Shown here: one piece after another, positions 1 to 8,422 of the stretch | How positions within the stretch are numbered: position 1 is the stretch's first letter | Layout: each line of letters starts with the position of its first letter | Assembly (NCBI RefSeq): GCF_945956965.1 | Contig: NZ_CAMFJS010000014.1 | Span: forward strand, 62,001-126,000 | Length of the DNA stretch: 64,000 bases | Source: an uncultured Roseateles sp. | GTDB taxonomy: Bacteria; Pseudomonadota; Gammaproteobacteria; Burkholderiales; Burkholderiaceae_C | Direction of reading: 5' to 3' | Notes under the pieces: generated by a model | The model's database searches: none | Told to the model about the DNA's origin: nothing | The model's input: only the letters and a program-made list of their open reading frames with translations | Translations under genes and position numbers: made by a program

Positions 1-110
1 GCGGTAGGCATGGGGCGCGCGCCGCTGGGCTTGCCGAAAATCGTGTTCAAGCCATGTTGCGCACTGGCCAGCAGCTGATCGAGCCGGGAAAGTGGTGGGC
101 GAAGAGTCAT
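1..110 (-). CDS. coq7: Probable 3-demethoxyubiquinol hydroxylase (Coq7), N-terminus only
   Basis: The first 36 codons of a minus-strand gene are present; the rest lies beyond the left edge. The reading frame starts with ATG at 110 and has no stop. The peptide has a DQLLASAQHGLNTIFG segment followed by a GARPMPT turn. This resembles the N-terminus of betaproteobacterial Coq7, a di-iron hydroxylase of ubiquinone biosynthesis that begins with a short amphipathic helix and an arginine-proline turn. The assignment rests only on this short similarity recalled from the family. No metal ligands lie in the visible part, so another small protein cannot be excluded. It is divergent from the porin gene. 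Confidence 0.42.
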   Translation of the reverse strand, partial: MTLRPPLSRLDQLLASAQHGLNTIFGKPSGARPMPT

Positions 111-228
111 GGTGGAGCCGGTCTTTACATCATCAAGTTGCCCGGCAGTTTACGGTTGCCACCGCGATTAAGTGCTAATAAATGGAAACTACTCTTAGCA
201 TTGTGTCTAGTTTGTGATAAGGCACTTT

Positions 229-259
229 CGTTGTGCTACCACAACGTAAACCCTATATT
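229..259 (+). promoter_or_regulatory. Candidate sigma-70 promoter overlapped by a 7-bp inverted repeat, upstream of the first porin
   Basis: A TTGTGC hexamer (231-236) and a TATATT hexamer (254-259) are separated by exactly 17 bases. A perfect inverted repeat, CGTTGTG (229-235) and CACAACG (240-246), overlaps the -35 box, as an operator would. The porin start is about 130 bases downstream, so the leader would be long. The regulator is unknown, and the site is a pattern match only. Confidence 0.42.
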
Positions 260-391
260 TCGTGCAAAGCATGGCGGAACAGGCTCATTCGTCTGGTGAA
301 ATACGGCAACTTCCACTGAGGGGGTTGGTCCGGTGGACTCTTTGCGGAGTTTTGCTGATCGGGACCTCGTTGAATTCTTAGGAGCTATCAA

Positions 392-1399
392 ATGAAGAAA
401 TCTCTAGTCGCACTGGCCGTCCTCGGCTCTTTCGCTGGTGTTGCCGCCGCTCAATCGTCGGTGACCCTGTTCGGCGTGGTTGACGTCGCAGCCCGTTACA
501 CCAAGGCCAACGGTCAGGACGTGTACAGCCTGGCTTCCGGTGGCAACACCACCAGCCGTCTGGGCGTGCGCGGTGTTGAAGACCTGGGTGGCGGCCTGAA
601 GGCTAGCTTCTGGTTGGAAAGCCAAGTCAACGTGGATGCCGGCACCGCTGCTGGTTCCGATGGCAAGTTCTGGGGCCGTCGCGCCACCGTCAGCCTGTCG
701 GGTGACTTCGGTACCGTGAACCTGGGTCGCAACAAGAACTCCACCAAGCTGGCTTACGAGGACTTCGATCCTACGTCGGCAACTGGCCTGGGCAGCGTCG
801 AAAACCTGTACAGCAACCTGGGTTCGGGCGCTGGTCTGGGTCGCTATGACAACCAAGTCACCTACGTGCTGCCTGCCAATCTGGGCGGTTTCTACGGTTC
901 GGTGGACGTTGCTGCTGGTGAAGGTGTCGCAGCGGGCAAGTCGTACAGCGGCCGCGTGGGCTACAAGGCCGATGCTGTCAACGTCAGCGCTGCTTACATG
1001 GAAACCGGCTGGGACACAAAGTTCAAGCTGATGACTCTGGGTGCTTCGTATGACTTCGGCATCGCCAAGCCTGCCCTGTTGTACACAACGACCGAGTTCG
1101 GCGCGCTGAAGCAAGAAGTTTGGACTGCATCCGTGACGGCTCCTCTGGGTGCAGGCTCGGTGTGGGCTTCGTACAGCGACGCTGCTGACAAGAGCACTGT
1201 GTCGTCGACCAAGTACAAGGCTAATCAAATCGCTGCAGGCTACATCTACAACCTGTCCAAGCGTACTGCTCTGTACACCACCGTGTCGTTGATCGACAAC
1301 GGCGGCCAAGCAACCTTCAGCTTGAATGGCAACACCCCCAAGGTGACTGCCGATGGCCGTTCCGGCGGTTTCGATCTGGGTGTGCGTCACAGCTTCTGA
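392..1399 (+). CDS. Outer membrane porin, Omp32-type (Porin_4 family)
   Basis: Trimeric general diffusion porin of the outer membrane. The 335-residue product begins with a Sec signal peptide, cut after Ala20 (AAA|QSS). The mature start QSSVTLFGVVDVAARY is typical of the betaproteobacterial Porin_4 family, and the chain ends in phenylalanine (GVRHSF), the BamA recognition signature. A conserved SRLGVRG-EDLGGGLKA segment follows the first strands. The start has a good ribosome site (AGGAG at 380-384). The gene has its own promoter and ends in a strong terminator, so it is probably monocistronic. It is a paralogue of the next gene. Substrate preference, often organic or inorganic anions in this family, cannot be read from the sequence. 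Confidence 0.95.
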   Translation: MKKSLVALAVLGSFAGVAAAQSSVTLFGVVDVAARYTKANGQDVYSLASGGNTTSRLGVRGVEDLGGGLKASFWLESQVNVDAGTAAGSDGKFWGRRATVSLSGDFGTVNLGRNKNSTKLAYEDFDPTSATGLGSVENLYSNLGSGAGLGRYDNQVTYVLPANLGGFYGSVDVAAGEGVAAGKSYSGRVGYKADAVNVSAAYMETGWDTKFKLMTLGASYDFGIAKPALLYTTTEFGALKQEVWTASVTAPLGAGSVWASYSDAADKSTVSSTKYKANQIAAGYIYNLSKRTALYTTVSLIDNGGQATFSLNGNTPKVTADGRSGGFDLGVRHSF

Positions 1400-1430
1400 T
1401 CGAGTATTCAAGCGTTCGCTTGATGCCTCC

Positions 1431-1458
1431 AAAAAGCCACCTTCGGGTGGCTTTTTTT
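1431..1458 (+). terminator. Intrinsic terminator after the first porin
   Basis: Perfect 11-bp stem, AAAAAGCCACC with GGTGGCTTTTT, closed by a TTCG tetraloop and followed by a run of T. It separates the two tandem porin genes into independent units. Confidence 0.93.
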
Positions 1459-1592
1459 CGTCTCAAGGTCTGCGCTCGTCGCATGAGAGACAGGGTTAGC
1501 TCTTGTTGGTGAGGCGCAACGACTTGCCCCGATTTTTCTGTGCTTACTACAGAATGGTCTTGCTGCACCTATTCCAAACAGGAGACATCGAT

Positions 1593-2663
1593 ATGAAAAA
1601 GACCGCCCTGATCTTGAGCCTTCTGGCTGCCAGCACCTCCGGTGCCTGGGCCCAGTCCAGTGTGACGATGTACGGCATTGTCGATGCCGGTGTGCGTTAC
1701 ACCAGCAATTCCGGCTCAGCCCCCGGCACGGGCGCCTTGTGGCAATTGGTTCCTGGCGGCATGTCGCAAAGCCGTTTGGGATTCAACATCACTGAAGATT
1801 TGGGCGGCGGCCTGAAGGCCATTGCCAATCTGGAGCATCGCCTGAATTCCGACACTGGTACTGCTGCGGCAGCGGATTTCTGGCGTCAGTCCTGGGTGGG
1901 TCTGCAATCGGCTGACTTTGGCCGCGTCACTTTGGGCCGCCAGTACAACGTGCTGTTCGACATCTACACGTCGACCTACGCGTCCTTCAAGTACTCGCCT
2001 TATATCGAGGCCTACAAGCCTGAAATCGGCCTGTCCATGGGTGCTCGCCAAGACAATATGGTCAAGTACCTGCTGGAGGTTGGCGGCCTGCGTGGTGAGT
2101 TGCAGGTCAGTGCTGGCGAAGGTAATTCGGCCAACAAGTCCATGGGTGGGTTGCTGCGCTATCAGGTGGGTGACTTCTCTGTTGGCGGTGCTTACCTGGA
2201 AGTGACTGACTTGCTCGGCAAGAAGGTCAAGGGCACGACGGCGGGTGCCGCTTGGACCAGCGGCCCGATCTATTTGAACGCCTCTTGGGCGCAAAACAAG
2301 TTTGATGCCGGCGGCCAATTGGGTGGTGCGTACACGGCCGGTTTGATCGGTGCGAACGTGTTGAACGCCGCCGCCAACGATGTGAAGCAGCGTGATATGT
2401 ATGCGGTGGGCCTGACCTATCAGTTCACGCCGCAGATCAATCTGGGTGGCCATTACTGGCGTGCCGAGCAGACGCATTACCTGTCTGGGCCACAGAAGGG
2501 CAACTCGGACTACTTTGCCGCTGTGGTTGACTACGCCTTCTCCAAGCGCACCGACGCCTATGCTGAACTCGACTTCACCCAGTTCAACGAAGGCTATGTG
2601 AAGTTTGCCAACGGTGCTACGCATCGCTATGGCGCTACCGTGGGCCTGCGTCACCGCTTCTAA
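1593..2663 (+). CDS. Second outer membrane porin, Omp32-type (Porin_4 family)
   Basis: 356-residue outer membrane porin and tandem paralogue of the upstream gene. ATG at 1593 is chosen because AGGAGA (1580-1585) precedes it and it gives a clean signal peptide cut after Ala20 (WAQSS). The mature start QSSVTMYGIVDAGVRY and the C-terminal GLRHRF match the family, and the SRLGFNI-EDLGGGLKA block is shared with the first porin. The mature barrel is longer than in the first copy, with extra sequence in predicted loops, so the two porins may differ in selectivity. An in-frame start 90 bases earlier would add a non-signal extension and is rejected. A terminator follows at 2714-2735. Confidence 0.94.
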   Translation: MKKTALILSLLAASTSGAWAQSSVTMYGIVDAGVRYTSNSGSAPGTGALWQLVPGGMSQSRLGFNITEDLGGGLKAIANLEHRLNSDTGTAAAADFWRQSWVGLQSADFGRVTLGRQYNVLFDIYTSTYASFKYSPYIEAYKPEIGLSMGARQDNMVKYLLEVGGLRGELQVSAGEGNSANKSMGGLLRYQVGDFSVGGAYLEVTDLLGKKVKGTTAGAAWTSGPIYLNASWAQNKFDAGGQLGGAYTAGLIGANVLNAAANDVKQRDMYAVGLTYQFTPQINLGGHYWRAEQTHYLSGPQKGNSDYFAAVVDYAFSKRTDAYAELDFTQFNEGYVKFANGATHRYGATVGLRHRF

Positions 2664-2713
2664 TTTGCGCAGTGTGTTGTCTGGCCAGCGATATGGCCGG
2701 CAATTCAAAGCAA

Positions 2714-2735
2714 GGGCCGCTCAGCGGCCCTTTTT
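2714..2735 (+). terminator. Intrinsic terminator after the second porin
   Basis: Stem GGGCCGC (2714-2720) with GCGGCCC (2724-2730), loop TCA, followed by five T residues. Confidence 0.88.
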
Positions 2736-2782
2736 CATTGTGGCCAGCGGCCTGGCGCTCGAACGATCGGCCATACTTAGCC

Positions 2783-3571
2783 ATGGGTACATTTGTAATT
2801 TTTCCTGCCGGCCGTGTTTTCCGCGGCATGCTGCTGGCGAGTAGCGTGGCTTTGGCATCCTGTGCCTGGCAGACAACAAAGCCTGTGCAGAATGAGGGGG
2901 CTGAATCGGCCGCAGCGGGCGCCCTGCGTGAATGGTCCTCCCGCGAACTGCCAGGCAAAACCGCGACCAAGTATTCCTTGATCGAGCGGGCCGGGCGGGC
3001 TTGCGTGCTGGCGCAGGCCAACAAATCCGCCAGCCTGTGGCGCCGAGGTATGAAGTTAGCGCCCGATCAGCTTGCTGGCTTGCAATTTGATTGGTGGATC
3101 GGCAGTTTCTCCGAGACCGCCAGCGTGACCAGCGCGCAAACCGATGACGCGCCCGCACGGTTGCTGCTGGGCTTCGATGGCGATATGGAGCGCTTGTCCA
3201 TGCGCAACCGTATGCAATTTGATCTGGTGCAGACCTTGACCGGCGAAGCGCCACCGTATGCCTTGCTGATGTATGTCTGGGACGCCTCCGCCCCGGTCGA
3301 TACCCTGGTGATCAGCACCCGCAGTGATCGCATCCGCAAGATTGTGGTGGGCTCCGGTCCGCGCAACGCTGAACAAAAGGGTTGGGTGCGCTTGCGGCGC
3401 GATGTGGCGGCCGATTTTGTTCGCGCATTTGGCGAAGCGCCCGGGCCTTTGATCAGCATGGCCATGATGACGGACGGCGATAACACCGGCAGCCGCTCCG
3501 ATGCCTGCTATGGCGATATCCTGCTCCTGGATCATCAGGGTCAGGTCTTGCCTGGTAGCTTGCAAATGTAA
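2783..3571 (+). CDS. DUF3047 family lipoprotein
   Basis: 262-residue protein of unknown function. The ATG at 2783 gives a signal sequence ending in a lipobox LASC with the acceptor cysteine at residue 27, so it is probably anchored in a membrane facing the periplasm. The rest matches the DUF3047 pattern: WSSRELPGKTATKY near the start, a central MYVWD strand, an SDRIRKIVVGSG segment and a C-terminal MTDGDNTGSR-A-CYGDI block. The family has a predicted beta-sandwich-like fold and no assigned activity. An earlier in-frame start at 2672 would run through the porin terminator and is rejected. The next gene begins more than 230 bases downstream, after a hairpin. Confidence 0.82.
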   Translation: MGTFVIFPAGRVFRGMLLASSVALASCAWQTTKPVQNEGAESAAAGALREWSSRELPGKTATKYSLIERAGRACVLAQANKSASLWRRGMKLAPDQLAGLQFDWWIGSFSETASVTSAQTDDAPARLLLGFDGDMERLSMRNRMQFDLVQTLTGEAPPYALLMYVWDASAPVDTLVISTRSDRIRKIVVGSGPRNAEQKGWVRLRRDVAADFVRAFGEAPGPLISMAMMTDGDNTGSRSDACYGDILLLDHQGQVLPGSLQM

Positions 3572-3596
3572 AAAAGCCAGCTCAATCCTTGGCTTT
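3570..3596. terminator. Hairpin with terminator features, better on the minus strand
   Basis: AAAGCCA (3573-3579) pairs with TGGCTTT (3590-3596) across a 10-base loop. Read on the minus strand the stem is followed by six T; on the plus strand the T-run is short. It overlaps the stop of the DUF3047 gene and may serve as a weak bidirectional terminator. Confidence 0.5.
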
Positions 3597-3804
3597 CTGC
3601 TTTGCGGAAAGCGGCGGGGCTCGGTAGTCTGTCAGGCCTTTCGCAAACGCCACGCAGATCGCACGGCGAAAGCATGGCTAAGCCCGGCTCAGGGCTTACC
3701 CCTTTGTTCTTGGGCTTGGACTTAGACATCATCGCCACTTCGACTCTTCTCGGAACTCTTGCCCGGCGCGTTTTGCTGTCGGTGCCTGCCGCCGTTTCTC
3801 ACGC
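3597..3804. other. 208-base gap without a convincing gene
   Basis: Short open frames exist on both strands, but none has a recognisable family or a good ribosome site. The one clear structure is a perfect 7-bp inverted repeat TAAGCCC / GGGCTTA at 3679-3698 with a six-base loop. The minus-strand terminator-like hairpin at 3570-3596 would fit the end of a short minus-strand transcript. No promoter for one was identified. Confidence 0.35.
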
Positions 3805-4782
3805 ATGCTAGTTTTCGTTCTCCGCCGCCTTGCGCAGGCCATCATCGTGATGCTCTCGGTGGCTTTCATTGCCTTTATGCTGTTTCAGTATGTGGGTGAT
3901 CCCGTCACCAATCTGCTGGGGCAGGACGCGACGCAGGAGCAGCGCGACACGCTTCGGCGCGACCTCGGTTTGGACGCCCCATTCCCGGTGCAGTTCGCTC
4001 GCTTCATTGGCAATGCCGTCCAAGGCGAGTTCGGCCTGAGCCTGCGCCAGGGGCGCAAGGTATCCAGCTTGATCGCTGAGCGCTTTCCGGCCACGCTGGA
4101 GTTGTCCATGGTGGCGGCCCTGATCGCCCTTGGCGTCGGTATTCCGCTGGGGGTCTACGCGGCACTGCGGCGCGGCAAGGCCAGCTCGCAGTTGCTGATG
4201 ATGCTGTCCTTGCTGGGTGTCTCGTTGCCCACGTTTCTCATTGGCATCTTGCTGATTCTGGTGTTTGCGGTCTGGTTGAAATGGCTGCCCAGCTTTGGGC
4301 GTGGCGATGTGCTGGCTTTTGGCTCCTGGACCACCGGACTCTTAACTGCCGATGGCCTGCGCCATGTGCTTTTGCCGGCTATCACTTTGTCGGTGTTCCA
4401 GCTCACCTTGATCATGCGTCTGGTGCGGGCCGAGATGCTGGAGGTGCTGCGCACCGATTACATCAAGTTCGCCCGGGCGCGTGGGCTCAGCAATAACGCG
4501 GTCTACTTCGGCCACGCCTTGAAGAACACGCTGGTGCCGGTGATCACCATCACCGGCTTGCAACTCGGTTCGCTGATTGCGTTTGCCATCATCACCGAGA
4601 CGGTGTTTCAGTGGCCCGGCATGGGCTTGCTGTTCATTCAGGCGGTGCAGTTCGCCGACATCCCGGTGATGGCCGCCTATCTGTGCCTGATCTCTTTCAT
4701 TTTTGTCACCATCAATCTCTTGGTGGATTTGCTCTATTTCGCGGTTGACCCGCGCTTGCGTGTCGAAGGCAAGGCCCATTGA
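3805..4782 (+). CDS. Oligopeptide-type ABC importer, permease 1 (DppB/OppB family)
   Basis: 325-residue inner membrane permease. It starts with the hallmark MLVFVLRRLAQAIIVMLSV helix, followed by a periplasmic stretch with the QDATQEQRDTLRRDLGLD motif of the family. Further helices lead to the cytoplasmic coupling loop (RARGLSNNAVYFGHALKN, near residues 225-245) that docks onto the ATPases. The C-terminal FAVDPRLR is typical of DppB-type subunits. It heads a four-gene operon and its stop overlaps the next start (TGATG). No binding-protein gene lies beside it, so the substrate (peptide, nickel, glutathione or other) is not known. Confidence 0.93.
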   Translation: MLVFVLRRLAQAIIVMLSVAFIAFMLFQYVGDPVTNLLGQDATQEQRDTLRRDLGLDAPFPVQFARFIGNAVQGEFGLSLRQGRKVSSLIAERFPATLELSMVAALIALGVGIPLGVYAALRRGKASSQLLMMLSLLGVSLPTFLIGILLILVFAVWLKWLPSFGRGDVLAFGSWTTGLLTADGLRHVLLPAITLSVFQLTLIMRLVRAEMLEVLRTDYIKFARARGLSNNAVYFGHALKNTLVPVITITGLQLGSLIAFAIITETVFQWPGMGLLFIQAVQFADIPVMAAYLCLISFIFVTINLLVDLLYFAVDPRLRVEGKAH

Positions 4783-5750
4783 TGATGAGTAAACCTTCTG
4801 GGGCTCCGGCCCCTGTTCCGTCGGCTGTTTCGGCTCAAGCGCCCAGCGCCTTGGCGCGTTTTCTGGATGGTGATGTCTGGCATTCCTTCAAGTCGTCGCC
4901 GGTCGCCATCATGGCGGCCTTGGTCGCGCTGGTCTGCGTTGTTTGCGCCGTCTTCGCGGATGTGGTGGCGCCGCACAACCCTTTTGATCTGGCCTCGCTG
5001 GAATTGATGGACTCGCGTTTGCCGCCAGCCTGGATGGAGGGTGGCAGCAGCAAATACCTGCTGGGCACCGATGACCAGGGGCGCGACCTGCTCTCGGCCC
5101 TGATGTACGGTGCGCGCATTTCCTTGTTCGTGGGCCTGGCCTCGGTGTTGGTGTCCATGCTGATCGGCGTGGGCCTGGGCTTGCTGGCCGGTTTTGTGGG
5201 CGGCAAGGTGGATGCCTTCATCATGCGCATCTGCGATGTGATGCTGTCGTTCCCGTCCATCCTGGTGGCCTTGTTGATCGACGGTGTCGGCCGCGCCATG
5301 TTTCCTAACGCCCACGATGCACTGGCTTTCGGGGTGCTGATTCTGGCCATCTCACTGACCGGTTGGGTGCAATACGCGCGCACGGTGCGCGGCTCCACCA
5401 TGGTGGAACGCAACAAGGAATATGTGCAGGCGGCCCGCGTGATCGGGGTCAGCTCAGTGCGCATCATGCGCCGTCATGTCTTGCCCAATGTGCTGGGGCC
5501 GGTGATGGTGCTGGCCACCATTCAAGTGGCATCGGCCATCATCACCGAAGCCACCTTGTCATTCCTGGGTGTGGGAGTGCCGCCTACCAGTCCCTCGCTG
5601 GGCACCTTGATCCGTGTCGGCAATGACTTTTTGTTCTCCGGCGAATGGTGGATCACCATCTGGCCCGGCTTGATGTTGGTGCTGATCGCGCTCAGCGTGA
5701 ATCTGCTGGGCGACTGGCTGCGTGACGCGCTCAATCCCCGTTTACGTTGA
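4782..5750 (+). CDS. Oligopeptide-type ABC importer, permease 2 (DppC/OppC family)
   Basis: 322-residue partner permease. A cytoplasmic N-terminal extension rich in Pro and Ala precedes the first helix (SSPVAIMAALVALVCVVCAV). The family block LLGTDDQGRDLLSALMYGAR follows it, and the coupling loop (AARVIGVSSVRIMRRHVLPN) lies in the second half. The protein ends in RDALNPRLR, the usual DppC tail. The ATG overlaps the preceding stop by one base, indicating translational coupling. It forms the heterodimeric channel with the upstream permease. Confidence 0.93.
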   Translation: MMSKPSGAPAPVPSAVSAQAPSALARFLDGDVWHSFKSSPVAIMAALVALVCVVCAVFADVVAPHNPFDLASLELMDSRLPPAWMEGGSSKYLLGTDDQGRDLLSALMYGARISLFVGLASVLVSMLIGVGLGLLAGFVGGKVDAFIMRICDVMLSFPSILVALLIDGVGRAMFPNAHDALAFGVLILAISLTGWVQYARTVRGSTMVERNKEYVQAARVIGVSSVRIMRRHVLPNVLGPVMVLATIQVASAIITEATLSFLGVGVPPTSPSLGTLIRVGNDFLFSGEWWITIWPGLMLVLIALSVNLLGDWLRDALNPRLR

Positions 5751-5755
5751 AGGTT

Positions 5756-6736
5756 ATGAGCACTCCGCTTCTTGAAGTACGCCATCTGCGCGTGGAATTT
5801 CCCAGCCGCCGCGGCACCTTGCTGGCCCTGGATGACATCAGCTTTGACATCGCGCCGGGTGAGATTCTCGGCGTGGTGGGCGAATCCGGTGCGGGGAAGT
5901 CCCTGACTGGCGCGGCCATCATCGGCCTGCTGGATCCGCCGGGGCGCATTGCCAGCGGTGAGATCCTGCTGCAGGGCCAGCGCATCGATAACCTGCCTTA
6001 CGAGCAGATGCGCAAGATCCGCGGCCGCCAGATCGGCGCGATCTTTCAAGACCCGCTGACCTCGCTGAACCCGCTTTACACCGTGGGCCAGCAGTTGATC
6101 GAAACCATCACCACTCACCTCGATCTGAGTCAGGCGCAAGCCCGCCTGCGCGCGATTGAGTTGTTGGCGCAGACCGGCATTCCGGCCCCTGAGGCGCGCA
6201 TCGACCAGTATCCACACCAGTTCTCCGGCGGCATGCGCCAGCGTGTGGTGATCGCCTTGGCGCTGGCTGCGAGCCCCAAACTGATCGTGGCCGATGAGCC
6301 GACAACCGCGCTGGATGTCTCCATCCAGGCGCAAATCATTGCCTTGCTCAAGCGGGTCTGCAAAGAGCAGGGCGCGGCCGTGATGCTGGTCACCCACGAT
6401 ATGGGTGTGATTGCCGAAACCTGTGATCGCGTGGCTGTGCTTTATGCTGGCCGGGTGGTTGAGATTGGCCCAGTGGCCGAAGTGATTCACCACCCCGCGC
6501 ATCCCTACACCGCGGGTTTGATGGGCGCCATTCCGGCGATGGACGAAGACCGCGAGCGTCTGCTGCAAATTGATGGCGCCATGCCGCGCCTGAATGCCAT
6601 CCCGGCCGGCTGTGCCTACAACCCGCGTTGCCCCCAGGTGTTTGAGCGCTGTCGCCGTGAGCGGCCTGATTTGCGGCCTGCCGGCCTGACGCAAGCCGCT
6701 TGCTGGCTGAGCGAAGCCAAGGAGGCGCGCGCATGA
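5756..6736 (+). CDS. Oligopeptide-type ABC importer, ATPase 1 (DppD/OppD family)
   Basis: 326-residue nucleotide-binding subunit that energises import together with the next gene product. It has Walker A GESGAGKS (residues 42-49), an ABC signature SGGMRQR near residue 157 and Walker [11 protein letters not shown] near 177. A C-terminal extension with [14 protein letters not shown] is the oligopeptide/dipeptide ATPase tail, which carries conserved cysteines. ATG 5756 is preferred; a TTG at 5747 is possible. The stop overlaps the start of the next ATPase by four bases. Confidence 0.93.
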   Translation: MSTPLLEVRHLRVEFPSRRGTLLALDDISFDIAPGEILGVVGESGAGKSLTGAAIIGLLDPPGRIASGEILLQGQRIDNLPYEQMRKIRGRQIGAIFQDPLTSLNPLYTVGQQLIETITTHLDLSQAQARLRAIELLAQTGIPAPEARIDQYPHQFSGGMRQRVVIALALAASPKLIVADEPTTALDVSIQAQIIALLKRVCKEQGAAVMLVTHDMGVIAETCDRVAVLYAGRVVEIGPVAEVIHHPAHPYTAGLMGAIPAMDEDRERLLQIDGAMPRLNAIPAGCAYNPRCPQVFERCRRERPDLRPAGLTQAACWLSEAKEARA

Positions 6737-7749
6737 GTGCCGCTGAAGTCATGACCCAGCCCTTGGTGGAGGTGCAAGACCTGGCCAAGATCTTTGATGT
6801 GTCGGCGCCCTGGTTGAACCGGGTGCTGGAGCGCAAGCAGCGCCAGTTTGTCCATGCGGTGGACGGGGTGAGCTTCAGCATTGGCAAGGGCAAGACGCTC
6901 GCGCTGGTGGGCGAGTCGGGCTGCGGCAAGAGCACGGTCGCGCGCTTGTTGGTGGGGCTTTACCCGCCCACGCGTGGCACGGTCAGCGTTGATGGCCTGA
7001 ATATTGCCAAGACCCTGGCTTCGCCCGGCGCCCTGGCCTTGCGCCGACGCATGCAGATGATTTTTCAGGACCCCTATGCCTCGCTGAACCCACGCTGGAA
7101 GGTGCAGGACATCATTGCCGAGCCGCTGCGTGAGCATGGTTTGATCGCCAGCGAGGCGGAGTTGCGCGCGCGTGTGGCCGAATTGCTGATGTCGGTCGGC
7201 CTGGCGGCCGCGGATGCCGAGAAGTTTCCGCACCAGTTTTCGGGTGGCCAGCGGCAGCGCATTTCGATCGCCCGAGCCCTGGCCACGCAGCCGGAGTTTC
7301 TGGTCTGTGATGAACCGACCTCGGCGCTGGATGTGTCGGTGCAGGCCCAGGTGCTGAACCTCATGAAGGATTTGCAGCGCCAGCGCGGCCTGACTTATCT
7401 GTTCATCTCTCACAACCTCGCCGTGGTGCGCCATGTGGCTGACCAGGTGGGGGTGATGTATTTGGGGCGCTTGGTTGAGGTGGCCGACAAGGCCGAGCTG
7501 TTTGCGCGGCCACGTCACCCCTACAACCGCATGCTGCTGGACGCGATTCCGGACATCCATATGAGCGGGCGCGCCCGCACGCCGGTGCAGGGCGAAGTGC
7601 CCAATCCGCTGAGCCCGCCTTCGGGTTGCAGCTTTCACCCGCGCTGCCCGCATGCCAATGAACGCTGCCAGCGTGAACGCCCGCAGATGCTGGCGTTCCA
7701 GGGCGTGCGCGTCGCCTGTCACGCTGTGCAAGAGGGCCGGATTGCTTGA
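6733..7749 (+). CDS. Oligopeptide-type ABC importer, ATPase 2 (DppF/OppF family)
   Basis: 338-residue second nucleotide-binding subunit. Walker A GESGCGKS is at about residues 60-67, signature FSGGQRQRI near 170 and Walker [10 protein letters not shown] near 192. The insert between strand 1 and Walker A ([20 protein letters not shown]) is typical of OppF/DppF subunits. The tail again has the [13 protein letters not shown] cysteine motif. ATGA overlap with the upstream ATPase implies coupled translation. It is the last gene of the importer operon and converges on lptM. Confidence 0.93.
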   Translation: MSAAEVMTQPLVEVQDLAKIFDVSAPWLNRVLERKQRQFVHAVDGVSFSIGKGKTLALVGESGCGKSTVARLLVGLYPPTRGTVSVDGLNIAKTLASPGALALRRRMQMIFQDPYASLNPRWKVQDIIAEPLREHGLIASEAELRARVAELLMSVGLAAADAEKFPHQFSGGQRQRISIARALATQPEFLVCDEPTSALDVSVQAQVLNLMKDLQRQRGLTYLFISHNLAVVRHVADQVGVMYLGRLVEVADKAELFARPRHPYNRMLLDAIPDIHMSGRARTPVQGEVPNPLSPPSGCSFHPRCPHANERCQRERPQMLAFQGVRVACHAVQEGRIA

Positions 7750-7810
7750 GCCTTGGTCGTGAGGCGCCTCAGGCCTCGCGCTGAGATCACTGCAGTTGTT
7801 CGGGCTTAGC

Positions 7811-8017
7811 TTAGCGGCGTGCTGCCGCCGAGGCCGCAGGGGCGGCAGGCGCTGGTTTGGCCCCGTCGTGGGGAAGTGTGAGGGCGCCTTTTTGTCCGCA
7901 GCCGGTCAATGCGACAAACAGGGTGGCAATCAGCAGCTTGGTGCCTCGGCAAGACCCTGATGCGGCCTCGGGCTGGGCTTGCGGGCCTACACTGCGAGAT
8001 GATTTTTCGTGATTCAT
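7811..8017 (-). CDS. lptM: LptM-type small lipoprotein (YifL family)
   Basis: 68-residue lipoprotein with a hydrophobic segment LLIATLFVALTGC, lipid acceptor Cys40, followed directly by GQKGAL and a Pro/Ala-rich tail. The GCGQKG(A/P)L signature defines LptM, a lipoprotein that helps the LPS translocon LptD mature. The hydrophilic segment before the signal is long (about 26 residues), so the true start may lie further in; no better start codon was seen. It is divergent from cyaY, a common arrangement, but the usual downstream lysA is missing: the gene instead converges on the ABC importer. Confidence 0.82.
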   Translation of the reverse strand: MNHEKSSRSVGPQAQPEAASGSCRGTKLLIATLFVALTGCGQKGALTLPHDGAKPAPAAPAASAAARR

Positions 8018-8035
8018 CTTGGAAGTTTAGCCCCC

Positions 8036-8422
8036 ATGTCGCTTGATCATTCTGCCGCTGCAGTTGCCGCACCCGCTGCCACCCCTTTGACAGACGCCGA
8101 GTACGCCGCCCGCACCCGCGCCGTCTTGGACCGCATTGAGGCGCAGGTCGATCAATGGCTGGACGCGGATGTCATCGATATCGACAGCCACCGCTCCGGC
8201 GGTCTGCTGGAGCTGAGCTTTCCGGATCGCAGCAAAATCATCATCAACACCCAGGCCCCGCTGCAGGAGTTGTGGCTGGCCGCCAAGGCAGGCGGCTACC
8301 ACTTCCGCTTTGTGGCGGGTGCATGGCTGGACACCAAGACCAGCAGCGAGTTCCACGCCCACTTGTCCAGCCTGGCCTCCGCGCAGGCTGGCAAGGCGCT
8401 GAGTTTTTCAGCGCTTGAATAG
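8036..8422 (+). CDS. cyaY: Iron-sulfur cluster assembly protein CyaY (bacterial frataxin)
   Basis: 128-residue frataxin that binds iron and modulates cysteine desulfurase activity in Fe-S cluster assembly. The diagnostic block is DIDSHRSGGLLELSF, then SKIIINTQAPLQELWLAAK and GYHF-F-----W-DTK, with the acidic N-terminal helix (DAEYAARTRAVLDRIEAQVD). It starts at ATG 8036; a GTG 27 bases earlier is less likely. It is divergent from lptM. The 3' end overlaps the convergent mrcA by 15 bases. Confidence 0.95.
   Translation: MSLDHSAAAVAAPAATPLTDAEYAARTRAVLDRIEAQVDQWLDADVIDIDSHRSGGLLELSFPDRSKIIINTQAPLQELWLAAKAGGYHFRFVAGAWLDTKTSSEFHAHLSSLASAQAGKALSFSALE

Noticed and set aside
404-1432. Minus-strand open frame covering the first porin
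   Set aside because: Antisense shadow; the porin on the plus strand has a signal peptide, C-terminal Phe and ribosome site.
3541-3738. Small minus-strand open frame starting MAMMSKSKPKNKG
   Set aside because: No family recognised, no good ribosome site, and it would run through the minus-strand terminator-like hairpin and into the DUF3047 gene.
7806-8072. Alternative minus-strand frame over lptM
   Set aside because: The overlapping frame with the GCGQKGAL lipobox is the recognisable one.
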